The notes: a model not told the origin generated them from the sequence alone. Positions 1 to 9,054 are shown, numbered from the stretch's first letter. The stretch is DNA of 64,000 bases from CAIVVT01 sp963823095 (GCA_963823095.1 CAWGKI010000012.1:186001-250000); one strand, 5' to 3'. Made by a program: numbers and translations.

Positions 1-115
1 CGCCGAAGCGCTCCACCAGGTCGCCAACGGTCAAGCGCCCGTCCTGCTCCAGAAGATCCAGGACCATTCGGCGGCGTTCCTCTGTCAATAATCGAACCGG
101 TTTCGTATTGGCCAA
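1..115 (-). CDS. DeoR-type transcriptional regulator, N-terminal fragment
   Basis: The gene runs off the left edge of the window, so only about 38 N-terminal residues are visible. They read like the first half of a DeoR-type winged helix: an RR-rich entry segment followed by LLEQDGRLTVGDLVERFG, the usual helix-turn-helix pattern of sugar-operon repressors. I chose the TTG at 115 because GAGAGG sits four bases upstream; an in-frame GTG at 130 is the alternative. The ligand-binding domain is outside the window, so the regulated sugar cannot be guessed. Confidence 0.6.
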   Translation of the reverse strand, partial: MANTKPVRLLTEERRRMVLDLLEQDGRLTVGDLVERFG

Positions 116-246
116 ATCCCTCTCACCCACTTAAAACATTCATTGTATGTGTTTGCAGGACAATGGCAAAGTGGAGCAACGAGAGGCTTTTCGAAAACTG
201 TAGTAATTAGATTGGCGCCTCGCGATTGCAGCATGGTGAAGAGAAC

Positions 247-875
247 ATGGAGGCCGAGAAGACAATGCAGGAGCGCAGTACTCCGCAACGCGTGATTGTC
301 GCCATCACCGGCGCCTCGGGCGTCATCTACGGGATTCGCGCCCTGGAGACCCTCGGCACGGGACTCCTCGGTGGAGACGCATCTCATCCTGACCCCCGCG
401 GCGCGGGCCACGATCACGCAAGAGACGGACTGGAAGGCCAAGGATGTCGAGGCATTGGCAAGCGTGGTCCACCCCAGTTCGAACATCGGAGCCTCCATTG
501 CGAGCGGCTCCTTCCAGACGATGGGCATGCTGGTCGCGCCCTGCTCCATCAAAACGCTCTCCGCCATCGCCAATTGCTACTCGGCCGAGCTTGTGGCGCG
601 CGCCGCCGATGTGCAGTTGAAGGAAGGACGGCCGGTGGTGCTGCTGGTCCGCGAAACGCCATCTGCACGCCGGCCATCTGCGATTGATGTCGCAGGCAGC
701 GGAGAACGGCGCGGTCATCATGCCGCCAGTGCCGGCGTTCTACACGCGGCCGAAGACTCTCGACGACCTGATCAACGCGACCGTCGGTCGAGCTTTAGCG
801 CGCGTGGGCATCCGCAACCCGCTCTGCTTCGAGTGGCTGGGCATGTCCAACCCCGAATCCGAGCCGCGAGGCTGA
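247..875 (+). CDS. ubiX: UbiX-type flavin prenyltransferase, reading frame broken twice
   Basis: The product would transfer a dimethylallyl group to FMN, making the prenylated flavin used by UbiD-type decarboxylases. The protein is recognisable only by joining three frames: an N-terminal part with the Rossmann TGASGVIYG loop, a middle part with VETHLILTPAA and the SIKTLSAIANCYS segment, and a C-terminal part with MPPVPAFYTRPKTLDDL. The frame moves by one base near 373 and again near 661. Removing two bases gives 209 codons, the normal family length. The ATG at 247 follows GAAGAG; an ATG at 265 is possible. No ubiD partner lies in the window. The breaks match others here that look like assembly insertions rather than decay. 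Confidence 0.85.
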
Positions 876-893
876 ACCTGAGTCGCCGGCCGC

Positions 894-1007
894 TGTGGCG
901 CACGCAGTTGTGGCGCACGCTTTAGCGTGCTGTGGCGGCCTTCAGGCCGCCATATGCCGGACGTCGGCATGAATGTCGACGCTGAACGCTAAAGGCGTGC
1001 GCCGCAA
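894..1007. repeat. Structured palindromic repeat, family A copy 1
   Basis: The outer arms begin TGTGGCGCACGCTTTAGCGTGC and close with GGCGTGCGCCGCA. Inside are further hairpins: GGCGGCC-TTCA-GGCCGCC and a CCGGACGTCGG dyad. The same architecture with different internal stems recurs near 31154 and 40065. It lies between ubiX and the convergent fucosidase gene, a usual place for such elements and for terminators. Confidence 0.75.
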
Positions 1008-1016
1008 CCCTGCCCG

Positions 1017-2333
1017 CTATTTCGCAGCTGCCCCGTTGAAGATGTCAAAGTTCTGGATCAGAACTGGGCCGAGCGATTCCTTCACTATGAACCGCAACTC
1101 GGTTGCCGTGACTGGCGGGAAGATGTCGATCTTCTTATGGCCGATCGTCGTGCCAGTCACGAGCGTCTTCCACCGACCGTCCACTAGCCCTTGGATCTCG
1201 TACTTTCGGATGAATTGTCCGTTGGTCAGTTCTTCCTGGGTGACGGCCCGATCAAAGGTCACAGGCGATTTCAACCTGATCTCCCAATTCAGATCCAGCG
1301 TCGGGGTGCGCACGGCATCCCTGAGGTGACCGTCATAGCAGCCGTTGGTCGCCGCGAGCGCGCAGAGCAGCCCCTTCCCATAGATCCGCTTCACTTCCGC
1401 GCCGAACTCCTCCAGCCGCTTCACATCCACATCGGGCAGCAGCCCGCGGTCGTCGGGTGCGATGCCCAGCACGAGTTGCGCGCCGCGCCCGACCGTCTGG
1501 TGGTAAATCTCCATCAGCTTCTCCACGGACTTCAGCCGCTTCTCGGAGTTCGGATGCCAGAACCAGTGCTCGTCGCGCAGAGGCGTGTCGGCCTCGGCCG
1601 GACGCCAGCGCAAGAGCTGATAGGCATCGACGACGTTCCAGTTCTCCTCGTTCGCGACGCCGCTTTCATTCCCCACCCAGCGGATATCGGCATAAGGCAA
1701 CAGGCCAACGTCGGCGAAAATCTGCGTGTTCGGCTGATAGGTGCGCAGCGTGCGGATGTAGCGAGTGAAATCGTAGACGTGGCCTTCGCTGCCCGCGCCG
1801 TCGAGCCAGAACTCGGTCAACTCGCCGTAGCGCGAAGCCAGTTCCGTGACCTGATGAGCGTAATGGGTGTCGTATTCCGGAGTGTTCTTGTACTTCGGCT
1901 CGTGTCGGTCCCAAGGCGAGAGGTAGACGCCGAAACGCAGCCCGTTTTTGCGAGCGGCCAGCTCCACTTCTTTCACTGCGTCGCCTTTGCCATTGCGCCA
2001 AGGGCTGGAAGCGACGCCGTACTTGGTTTCGGCCGACGGAAACAGACAGAAGCCGTCGTGGTGCTTGGACACCATGATCAGGTACTTGGCCCCCGCGGCC
2101 TTGGCGGCGCGCGCCCATTGATCGGGATCGAATTGCTTGGGGTTGAAGATGGCCGGATCGGCGGTGCCGTCGCCCCACTCGCGGTTCATCCAGGTATTGG
2201 GGCCGAAATGAACCAGAACGCCGATCTCCAGGTCCTGCCAATTGAGCTGTTGCGGGCTGGGGCGGACGTCGGCGAACTGCTGCGCGGAAAGGAGCGTTGT
2301 GGAAATGAAGAGAAGTCCGAGCGTACGAAGCAT
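1017..2333 (-). CDS. Secreted alpha-L-fucosidase, GH29
   Basis: This is predicted to hydrolyse terminal alpha-L-fucosyl residues from glycans outside the cytoplasm. The 438-residue protein opens with a short signal peptide ending near LLSAQQ. It then shows GH29 landmarks: the VHFGPNTWMNREWG entry strand, YLIMVSKHHDGFCLFPS with the substrate-binding His-His near residues 91-92, and EFWLDGAG, where Asp178 fits the catalytic nucleophile. The C-terminal 100 residues resemble the beta-sandwich usual in this family. It stands alone, divergent from the tryptophanase-family gene. Secreted GH30, GH16 and GH19 enzymes elsewhere in the window suggest a polysaccharide-degrading lifestyle. Confidence 0.9.
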   Translation of the reverse strand: MLRTLGLLFISTTLLSAQQFADVRPSPQQLNWQDLEIGVLVHFGPNTWMNREWGDGTADPAIFNPKQFDPDQWARAAKAAGAKYLIMVSKHHDGFCLFPSAETKYGVASSPWRNGKGDAVKEVELAARKNGLRFGVYLSPWDRHEPKYKNTPEYDTHYAHQVTELASRYGELTEFWLDGAGSEGHVYDFTRYIRTLRTYQPNTQIFADVGLLPYADIRWVGNESGVANEENWNVVDAYQLLRWRPAEADTPLRDEHWFWHPNSEKRLKSVEKLMEIYHQTVGRGAQLVLGIAPDDRGLLPDVDVKRLEEFGAEVKRIYGKGLLCALAATNGCYDGHLRDAVRTPTLDLNWEIRLKSPVTFDRAVTQEELTNGQFIRKYEIQGLVDGRWKTLVTGTTIGHKKIDIFPPVTATELRFIVKESLGPVLIQNFDIFNGAAAK

Positions 2334-2562
2334 ACCGGGATGCTATCAGGGCCACCTGCTCCCATCAAGCCACAGCGATCCCGGATCGCGCGCTGCAACG
2401 CGCCTCTTGCAGCAGAGCTTATATTAAACCATCTACTTCATTAGCCAGTGCACGTGACGATTTCTCGATATTCGGCTTGATTCGCGTCGTCGCGCTGCGA
2501 AATACTTGACGATTACCAGGTCTGAAACTCTTATAGAAAGCCATCGTCCCCAGTAGAACGCC

Positions 2563-4008
2563 ATGAGCATACGTCTATCCAACGGAACTGAAATCCCGAT
2601 CGAGATGCACAAGATTCGCGTCGTGCAGAAGGTGCGGCTCGCGCCGGCGCGCGACCGTCTGCGGGCGATTGAGGAGGCGGGCTACAACACCTTCCTGTTG
2701 CGCACGCGCGACATCTTCCTGGACATGCTGACCGACAGCGGCACCAACGCCATGTCCGACAACCAGCAGGCGGCCATGATGCAATCCGACGACGCCTATG
2801 CGGGCTCGGAGAGCTTCTACCGGCTGCTCGATGCGGTCAAGGAGATCTTCGGCTATCAGTATGTTCTGCCGGTGCACCAGGGCCGCGCGGCCGAGCACCT
2901 GCTGGCCAAGATCTTCGTGAAGCCCGGCCACATCGTCCCGATGAACTACCACTTCACGACGACCAAGGCGCATTTCGACCTGGCCGGCGGCAAGGTGCTG
3001 GAGCTGTACACCGACGAGGCCCTGAAGACGCAGAGCACGTGCCCGTTCAAGGGCAACATGGATCTCGACCGGCTGCGCGCGGCCATCGAGAAGGCGGGAC
3101 CGGAAAACGTTTCGTTCGTGCGCATGGAAGCGACGACGAACCTGATCGGCGGCCAGCCGTTTTCGATGGAAAACCTGCGCCAGGTGAAGGCGCTGATCGA
3201 GCCGCTCGGCATCTTCCTGGTGGTGGATGGGAGCCTGATTTCGGAGAACGCCTACTTCATCCATCAGCGCGAGGCGGGCTACGAGAACACGTCGATCCGC
3301 GACATCATCCGCGAGATGATGAGCATCGCCGACCTGTGCTACCTCTCCGGCCGCAAGAGCTGCAGCGTGCGCGGCGGCATGATCGCGACCAATCGCAAGG
3401 ACCTGTATGAAGCCATCCGCCCCTGGCTGCCGGTGTACGAGGGCTTCTTCACCTACGGCGGCATGTCTTCGAAAGAGATCGAGGCGATGGCCGTCGGCAT
3501 GCGGGAAATGACGGACCTGGAAGTGGCCGGCGCATCGGCCGACGCCATCAAATACTTCGTGGCGCTGCTCGAAGAGAAGGGCGTGCCAGTGGTCACTCCG
3601 GCGGGCGGTCTGGCCTGCCACGTCGATGCCATGCGCTTCATCGACCACGTCCCGCAATCGGAGTATCCGGCGGGCGCTCTCGCCGCAGCCGTCTATCTCA
3701 CTTCCGGCATCCGCGGGATGGAGCGCGGCTCGGTTTCGATGGACCGCGATGAGGACGGCAACGACGTTCCGTCCGACATGGAACTCCTCCGGCTGGCCGT
3801 GCCCCGGCGGGTCTACACGATCTCGCACTTCCAATACGCGGCGGACCGCCTCAAGTGGCTCTACGAGCATCGCGAGATGATCGGCGGGCTGGAGTTCTAT
3901 GAGGAGCCGCCGATTTTGCGCTTCTTTGCGGGCAAGATGAAGCCCAAGGGCGGATGGGGCGCTCCTTTGATGGAAGCCTTCGAGAAAGACTTCGGCCCGA
4001 ATTGCTAA
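2563..4008 (+). CDS. Tryptophanase / tyrosine phenol-lyase family PLP enzyme
   Basis: This fold-type I PLP enzyme belongs to the beta-eliminating lyases that release indole or phenol, pyruvate and ammonia. The 481 residues align along the whole family: SGTNAMSDNQ near 60, the cofactor Asp222, LSGRKS with the Schiff-base Lys265, and AVPRRVYT near the C-terminus, which carries the Arg that binds the substrate carboxylate. One oddity: the family motif D-[AG]-T-R reads D-G-S-L here, so the Arg that normally contacts the cofactor phenolic oxygen is Leu225. Substrate specificity is therefore uncertain and I give no symbol. No amino-acid permease or tnaC-like leader is adjacent. Confidence 0.85.
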   Translation: MSIRLSNGTEIPIEMHKIRVVQKVRLAPARDRLRAIEEAGYNTFLLRTRDIFLDMLTDSGTNAMSDNQQAAMMQSDDAYAGSESFYRLLDAVKEIFGYQYVLPVHQGRAAEHLLAKIFVKPGHIVPMNYHFTTTKAHFDLAGGKVLELYTDEALKTQSTCPFKGNMDLDRLRAAIEKAGPENVSFVRMEATTNLIGGQPFSMENLRQVKALIEPLGIFLVVDGSLISENAYFIHQREAGYENTSIRDIIREMMSIADLCYLSGRKSCSVRGGMIATNRKDLYEAIRPWLPVYEGFFTYGGMSSKEIEAMAVGMREMTDLEVAGASADAIKYFVALLEEKGVPVVTPAGGLACHVDAMRFIDHVPQSEYPAGALAAAVYLTSGIRGMERGSVSMDRDEDGNDVPSDMELLRLAVPRRVYTISHFQYAADRLKWLYEHREMIGGLEFYEEPPILRFFAGKMKPKGGWGAPLMEAFEKDFGPNC

Positions 4009-4012
4009 GCGA

Positions 4013-4143
4013 TCTGTAGGGCAGCCCCCCTGGTCTGCGGCCGACCCCCAGGTCGGCCATTCGGCGACTAATCCTAGCGACAATGCGGGCACTGCCTGGG
4101 TGACCAGGGGGTCACCCGCGGACTTGCGGGTCCGTCTCATACC
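4013..4143. repeat. Palindromic intergenic repeat block
   Basis: This block contains several nested dyads: GGCCGACC...GGTCGGCC near 4040-4060 and a pairing between GGGTGACC and GGTCACCC near 4100-4120. It also has CCGCGGACTTGCGGG. It occupies the convergent gap after the tryptophanase-family gene and overlaps the last codons of the small membrane-protein ORF. It belongs to the same general class as the other structured repeats in the window but differs in sequence. Confidence 0.55.
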
Positions 4144-4306
4144 GCCGCCTACGCCGTAGAACGACGACCACGGCCGCACTCGCGCCTGCGGCTGCGCCGG
4201 CCGAAATAGCGGCTTGCGGCAGGCCGGGCAGCAACAAGGTCATCGCCACTGAAACGCAGATGCCCACGATGACGGCCACGATAATTGCGGTTTTCACGTT
4301 TGCCAT
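4112..4306 (-). CDS. Small putative membrane protein
   Basis: A 64-residue ORF encodes two hydrophobic stretches, roughly residues 6-27 (TAIIVAVIVGICVSVAMTLLL) and 31-50 (small residues plus VVVV), then an Arg-rich tail. This is consistent with a two-helix membrane hairpin whose C-terminus stays in the cytoplasm. GAGGGA lies about nine bases before the ATG. Its 3' end falls in a palindromic repeat, and I know no family for it, so it may be a chance ORF. Confidence 0.4.
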   Translation of the reverse strand: MANVKTAIIVAVIVGICVSVAMTLLLPGLPQAAISAGAAAGASAAVVVVLRRRRRYETDPQVRG

Positions 4307-4492
4307 GGAAGGCGGTCCCTCGCCGCATTGAATTATACGCAAAGACAGAGTTTGAGTTCGTTTTGTCCGCTGCAAATCGAGCGGAAAGGCGTCGCCGGGT
4401 GGTCAGGCCCCAGCATCTGGGCCACAATGGAAATTCCGGGCGAGAGTGAGTGGCGCGGCACAGCCTCCCGGGACCGAATCGGAATCGACTCC

Positions 4493-5509
4493 ATGAACGA
4501 GCAGACTCCCTCCAGCTACAACGCGTTGATCGACGCTTTCCGGCACGCCCGCGTGCTGGTGGTCGGCGACATCATGCTCGACCGCTACATTTGGGGCCAC
4601 GTCAGTCGTATTTCGCCCGAGGCCCCGGTTCCAGTGGTGGCGAAGGTCAGGGAAACGCAAGCCGCCGGCGGAGCCGCCAACGTAGGTTTGAACGTGTTAA
4701 GCCTGGGCGGGGTAGCCGAGATTGCCGCCGTGCTGGGAAGTGACGGGTCTGCGAGAACATTGTGCAAAATCTTGCGGCAGTCCGGTCTGCCTACCGACGG
4801 TCTTTTTGCCGAAACCGGGCGGCGCTCCACCGTGAAAACCCGGATCATTGCACACAGCCAGCACGTCGTCCGACTGGATGAGGAGAGTACCGAGAGCATT
4901 CTCCCCGAGACGGAGCAGTCGATCCTCAACCACGTGCGGCTGAAGTTGCCCTACTGTAACGTCGTCGTGCTCTCGGACTACGCCAAAGGCGTCCTCAAGG
5001 ATACGCTCGTGCAGGGCATCATCCGGCTCTGCCGCGCGGCTTCCAAGCCCGTCGTTGTGGATCCCAAAGGCGTGCGCTATGACCGCTACGCGGGCGCTAC
5101 CGTCGTCACGCCGAACAGGTCGGAAGCGGCTAAAGCGCTCGGCCTCGATGGGCCGGGTTCCCATTCCACCGAGAGCCTGGGGACGCGCTTGCTCGATGCA
5201 CTTCCCGTCGACGCAATGCTCATTACGGAAGGCGAAGCGGGCATGACGCTGTTCGAGCGCGGCAAGCAGCCCATTCATGTTTCCTCGATTGCCCGTCACG
5301 TCTACGACGTCAGCGGAGCCGGCGACACGGTGATCGCCGCGATGAGTCTGGTGTTGAGCGTGGGCGGAGACTTGCTCACTGCCGCGACGCTGGGCAATAC
5401 AGCGGCCGGCGTGGGCGTCGAACAGATGGGCACCACCGCAGTCACCGCCGCAATGCTGCGCGATGCTCTGGAGAAGCGCGCGGCCGCTTTCCGTCCCGGC
5501 ACGGAATAG
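4493..5509 (+). CDS. rfaE1: D-glycero-beta-D-manno-heptose-7-phosphate kinase domain protein (RfaE1/HldE kinase part)
   Basis: A PfkB-family kinase predicted to phosphorylate heptose 7-phosphate on the ADP-heptose route to lipopolysaccharide inner core. The 338 residues show VVGDIMLDRYIWGHVSRISPEAPVPV, AAGGAANV, DYAKGVL, VVDPKG and the catalytic anion-hole motif SGAGDT near the C-terminus. It ends after the kinase domain, so it is the single-domain form rather than the fused HldE. I chose the ATG at 4493 because the family always begins a few residues before the first beta strand. The next gene on the minus strand ends five bases away, so the two converge tightly. Confidence 0.88.
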   Translation: MNEQTPSSYNALIDAFRHARVLVVGDIMLDRYIWGHVSRISPEAPVPVVAKVRETQAAGGAANVGLNVLSLGGVAEIAAVLGSDGSARTLCKILRQSGLPTDGLFAETGRRSTVKTRIIAHSQHVVRLDEESTESILPETEQSILNHVRLKLPYCNVVVLSDYAKGVLKDTLVQGIIRLCRAASKPVVVDPKGVRYDRYAGATVVTPNRSEAAKALGLDGPGSHSTESLGTRLLDALPVDAMLITEGEAGMTLFERGKQPIHVSSIARHVYDVSGAGDTVIAAMSLVLSVGGDLLTAATLGNTAAGVGVEQMGTTAVTAAMLRDALEKRAAAFRPGTE

Positions 5510-5514
5510 CGGGT

Positions 5515-6528
5515 TTACCGAATATCGCCGAAGTGGACGTTTTCCGCCGCTTCAGGCCGATCCAGCAATTGAATGGTCGTGGCTGGGCCCAGATCCGCGG
5601 GGGTGTCCCAGGCGCGCAGAGCCCACACAATCGTCTTGTCCGGCGTGAACTCCAGGAACTGAATGGGAGCGTTGGCCTTGTCCACCGTCGTGCTCCATTG
5701 GTTCACCCAGTTGTTGACCAGCGTGTTGCCGCTCGGCAGGCGCGTGGCGATCTGGAAGCCCTGGATCTGATAGCCTGGCGCATCTTCCGCCGTCAATTGC
5801 CAGACCACCTTCCCTTTGGGATCCACTTCCAGGACGAGCTTCTTGTTGGTCGTGATCAGCGTATTGCCGTTCTTGAGCCGTTCCGCCGACCAGGGACTTT
5901 CCACGTCGTAGGACCACACTTGCTTGCCGGTGGAGTCGTATTCCGCAACCTTCTTCATGTCCATGTGGGCAACGAGAACGGTCCCGGCCGGCGTCAGCCG
6001 CGCATGACGGAAATGGCCGTGGACACTCTTGGGATTGCCCGTCGGCAGAGTGAACTCGCGCTCGATCTTGCCGGTCACGATATTGACCACGCGCAGCATG
6101 GCCGGATCGCCGTTCTGAATGAAGAGCACCCGTTCCTTGCCAATCGGCTGGGCCGTGTGGATCTCTGTTCCCTGCGGAGCGTCGAAGTTCCACAACACCT
6201 TCTTGTCCGGCGTGATGAGCGTCACTCCATATTGGTGCGCGAAGAGAATATTGCCGTTGGACAGCATCACGGCGTCGCTGATCTCGCCTTTGTTGTTCGC
6301 GTCCACGTAGGACCAGACCACGCGGCCGTGCTTGACGATGAACATCTGGTGCTGCTTCTGCTCGCCGGCGTAGAAGAACTCATGCTGGGCCAGACCCCTT
6401 CCCGGCAAATCGGCAGGAGCCATGGGCGCGTCCTGCGCGGAAAGGCAGACGTTCAAGAAGAGTCCGCAGCCGAAGCTGAGGGCCAGAGAGCTGAGTTGCA
6501 AGATGGAAGAAATGCGTGGTTGAAACAT
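5515..6528 (-). CDS. Secreted beta-propeller (PQQ-like repeat) protein
   Basis: A 337-residue protein with a signal peptide (hydrophobic core SLALSFGCGLFLNVCLSAQ) followed by repeated four-stranded blade signatures: GRVVWSYV, KKVLWNFD, KQVWSYDV, GKVVWQLT and KTIVWALR, each a W after VV/VL about 45-50 residues apart, with SNGNILF, KNGNTLITT and PSGNTLVNN turns between them. This resembles PQQ-like or arylsulfotransferase-like propellers. No catalytic residues can be assigned. I preferred the ATG at 6528 because it puts the signal peptide directly at the N-terminus; a longer ORF from 6630 exists. Confidence 0.75.
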   Translation of the reverse strand: MFQPRISSILQLSSLALSFGCGLFLNVCLSAQDAPMAPADLPGRGLAQHEFFYAGEQKQHQMFIVKHGRVVWSYVDANNKGEISDAVMLSNGNILFAHQYGVTLITPDKKVLWNFDAPQGTEIHTAQPIGKERVLFIQNGDPAMLRVVNIVTGKIEREFTLPTGNPKSVHGHFRHARLTPAGTVLVAHMDMKKVAEYDSTGKQVWSYDVESPWSAERLKNGNTLITTNKKLVLEVDPKGKVVWQLTAEDAPGYQIQGFQIATRLPSGNTLVNNWVNQWSTTVDKANAPIQFLEFTPDKTIVWALRAWDTPADLGPATTIQLLDRPEAAENVHFGDIR

Positions 6529-6801
6529 GAGTTGTATTCGCGGTGCAGAATTCCTCGACGGATGAGCGCCGAGCGCTATCAAGGCTGCTCCCCATTCTAT
6601 AGCTATGAAACCGACAAGCCAGGTCCGCATGGCCGGACCTGTTGAGTCCGCGCATGCCGAGCCCTGTCCATCGTAGATCGTCGTTGTTGCGAAGCGGTTG
6701 CTGCAGGCACGCTTGAGGGGCCGACGAGTGCATTGTGCGGTTCAACGCGCGGTTCAGCCCGGCGCGTATCATGGCAGTTAGCAGAAGGTTACGGAGAAAT
6801 C

Positions 6802-8334
6802 ATGCAAGTGTCGCATCTACTTCATCGGTCCAATTGGAGTCCGAGTAAGCTAAGGCGAGCGGGCTGGTACAGGAGGGGAGACTGGCTCTTGCTGGCCTCG
6901 ATGCTGGCCATCCCGGCACAGTTCTCGACTGCTCAGACCATCGGCATCACGGAGTACGCCCTTCCGGCGGCCGTTCAACAACCAGCCGGAATCACCGGCG
7001 GGCCGGATGGCGCATTGTGGTTCACGGAGAGCTCCGCAAACAAGATCGGGCGTATCTCGCTAGCGGGCGAATCCTTGAAAATGGGATATACCGGGCCGTT
7101 GCCCGATGGCGTGGCCGGTGTGCCCTATGGGCCATATGCGCAGCTGTTCACGGCCACCGGCGGCACCTCACCTTATACCTGGTCCGCAACGGGACTGCCC
7201 TCGGGAATGTCGCTCAGCAGTTCCGGCTTCCTCAGCGGGACACCTACCGTCTCGGGCACTTTTGTGGTGACGGTCAATTTCCAGGACAGTTCTATCCCCA
7301 AATTGAAAGCAACCCAGGAACTCACCATCGTCATTTACAGCGGTGGGCCGCTCACAATCCTAACGCCGTCTCCGCTCCCTGGCGGAACCGCTGGGACTGG
7401 CTATTCGTACAATCTGTCCACGATCGGTGGCGCTCCGCCCTATATTTGGTCTGTCCTGGGCAACTTGCCTCCGGGGCTCAGCCTGAATGCGAACACCGGC
7501 CTGATCTCGGGCACGCCGACCGCTCAGGCATCCTCGAACTTCACGGTTCAAGTCACAGACAAAGCTTCCGCAACCGCTACATTGGCACTTGCCCTGAGCA
7601 TTAGTGCCACTGGATCGGGTGGTCCAGGCGGTTCTGCGCTGACTCGCTCGGGAGTTCTCTCGCAAGTGGCTTCTGGCGGTGGATGGAGATCGTCCACGTA
7701 CATCTTCAATCCGTCGCCGGCATCGATCAATGTCACGGTGAAGTTCTGGGCCGACGACGGAACTCCGCTGAATCTGCCGCTGACCGTCACCGAGAATGGC
7801 GGCTCCCAATCGCTCAACGCGACCAGCTTGAACAAAAGCATTGCACCCTACGCTACCGTTCTCTTCGAGACCGGTTCTCAATCCGCCGTCGCAACATCGG
7901 GGTGGGCGGAGGTTCTCAGTTCGGCTCCTATCCAGGGCTACGGCGTGTTCCATTACACTTCCGTGGCAGGGATTCAATCGGAGGGCACTGTGCCGCTTGA
8001 GACGGCCTTCCAGCCGTCTTTCCTGATGCCTTACGACAATACGAACGGCTTCCAAACGGGTCTGGCACTCGCCAATCTCGCCGCGAGCACTCCCGTGACG
8101 GTTGCCACCACGATTTGGAATGAGCAGGGATCTCAACTCGCAGTACAGACGATAGACCTGCGCTCGGGCGGTCACACGTCGTCGATATTGACGGACTTGC
8201 TTCCCGCAACCACCGCCAATCGCGGAGTCATCCAGTTCCGCTCGATCTCTGGCACCGCCATCACAGGGTTGGGCTTGCGGGTAGACCCACTAGGCGGTTT
8301 CACATCGATCCCGAAATCGCCAAGCGCGCAATAG
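6802..8334 (+). CDS. Secreted protein with one NHL/Vgb-like motif and putative-Ig (He_PIG) domains
   Basis: GGAGA precedes the ATG and an N-terminal hydrophobic segment (WLLLASMLAIPAQFSTAQ) acts as export signal. One propeller-like motif, GGPDGALWFTESSANKIGRI, follows; normally this repeats many times, so most of a virginiamycin-B-lyase-like propeller seems to be missing. Two Ig-like domains follow, each with the GTPY/LPxGLSLxxxTGxISGTPT pattern (near residues 110-190 and 200-280). A C-terminal 220-residue region (SQVASGGGWRSSTYIFNP onward) looks like the beta-rich domain often found at the end of Solibacter surface proteins. The role is probably surface adhesion or glycan binding. The abrupt join after the single blade could mark an internal deletion. 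Confidence 0.7.
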   Translation: MQVSHLLHRSNWSPSKLRRAGWYRRGDWLLLASMLAIPAQFSTAQTIGITEYALPAAVQQPAGITGGPDGALWFTESSANKIGRISLAGESLKMGYTGPLPDGVAGVPYGPYAQLFTATGGTSPYTWSATGLPSGMSLSSSGFLSGTPTVSGTFVVTVNFQDSSIPKLKATQELTIVIYSGGPLTILTPSPLPGGTAGTGYSYNLSTIGGAPPYIWSVLGNLPPGLSLNANTGLISGTPTAQASSNFTVQVTDKASATATLALALSISATGSGGPGGSALTRSGVLSQVASGGGWRSSTYIFNPSPASINVTVKFWADDGTPLNLPLTVTENGGSQSLNATSLNKSIAPYATVLFETGSQSAVATSGWAEVLSSAPIQGYGVFHYTSVAGIQSEGTVPLETAFQPSFLMPYDNTNGFQTGLALANLAASTPVTVATTIWNEQGSQLAVQTIDLRSGGHTSSILTDLLPATTANRGVIQFRSISGTAITGLGLRVDPLGGFTSIPKSPSAQ

Positions 8335-8492
8335 CCCGGTTCATTCGCAGCTTTCTCGACGTGCGGCAGTAGTACCGCGCGAAGCGGTGAACGGCCGCCT
8401 GCCCCGGCGCGCGTCTGCATTAGGGCCGCTCTGGAGGGGCTGGCAATTGAATGAACCAGTGCGCTCATGACGAATAAGAGCTACTGTTAGGC

Positions 8493-8663
8493 GTGTTCAC
8501 TCGCCACTGTCCGTACTGTAGATCCGTCGAGTTCCGCGGCGTGGGCGCCCGGAATGGCTTCGAGCGGGCGATCTACTGGCTCTTTCTGCCCTTCCGATGC
8601 GAGCTGTGCGGCCACCACTTCTTCCTGCTCCGCTGGGTAGCCCCGGTTGCAGGAACGGCCTGA
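8493..8663 (+). CDS. 56-residue zinc-ribbon-like small protein
   Basis: A short gene starting at GTG 8493, bounded by an in-frame TAA at 8475. The protein has two CxxC pairs, HCPYCRS near the start and RCELCGHHF near residue 39, separated by an invariant-looking FRGVGARNGFERAIYWLFLPF segment. This is the layout of a small zinc ribbon with an amphipathic linker. I recall similar short proteins in acidobacterial genomes but no assigned function. No convincing Shine-Dalgarno sequence is present, so the exact start is uncertain. It may act as a nucleic-acid or protein adaptor. Confidence 0.6.
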   Translation: MFTRHCPYCRSVEFRGVGARNGFERAIYWLFLPFRCELCGHHFFLLRWVAPVAGTA

Positions 8664-8977
8664 GCCAGGGTTCGCGTGGAGACGGACCGAGGCATCTCCG
8701 TCCGAAAACACTCGGCATTGTCAGCGAAAACACGTTTTTCGTCCGCTCAAAATAGGCCCTGTGGAATCAGTGGTTTACCGCCCATAACGAAAAGCGCTTT
8801 TCAAATCGCGTTTCGCCTTACCTCCGAAGCCGCCTGCCCAGGCTCTCACATCCTGTGAGGTCGAGCGGTGCCGCGATTGGCGCGTCGCCGGTGAAGTCGC
8901 GGCGTGGCGACTCCTCGACACCCCCCGAATCTTCGCTCCGAATTCTCTTCTCGCATTTCGTTCCCGTGTCGCCGGTA
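8664..8977. other. Gap with no supported gene
   Basis: About 310 bases between the zinc-ribbon gene and the ParD promoter. Several overlapping short frames exist, but none has a convincing start, composition or family resemblance. I see nothing else here. Confidence 0.5.
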
Positions 8978-9015
8978 TGTCCAACATTGACAGCATTGGA
9001 CAGCCTGAGTAACCT
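8978..9015 (+). promoter_or_regulatory. Promoter and palindromic operator of the parDE module
   Basis: TTGACA at 8987-8992 is followed after exactly 17 bases by TAACCT at 9010-9015, a plausible sigma-70 promoter. The -35 box lies inside a perfect dyad, TGTCCAA (8978-8984) and TTGGACA (8996-9002). ParD antitoxins repress their own promoters through such dyads, so this is the natural operator. Its position and symmetry are visible; binding is inferred. Confidence 0.6.
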
Positions 9016-9054
9016 CGAAATTGAGACCCGGCAAGAGAGGATGCGCACCGCCAC

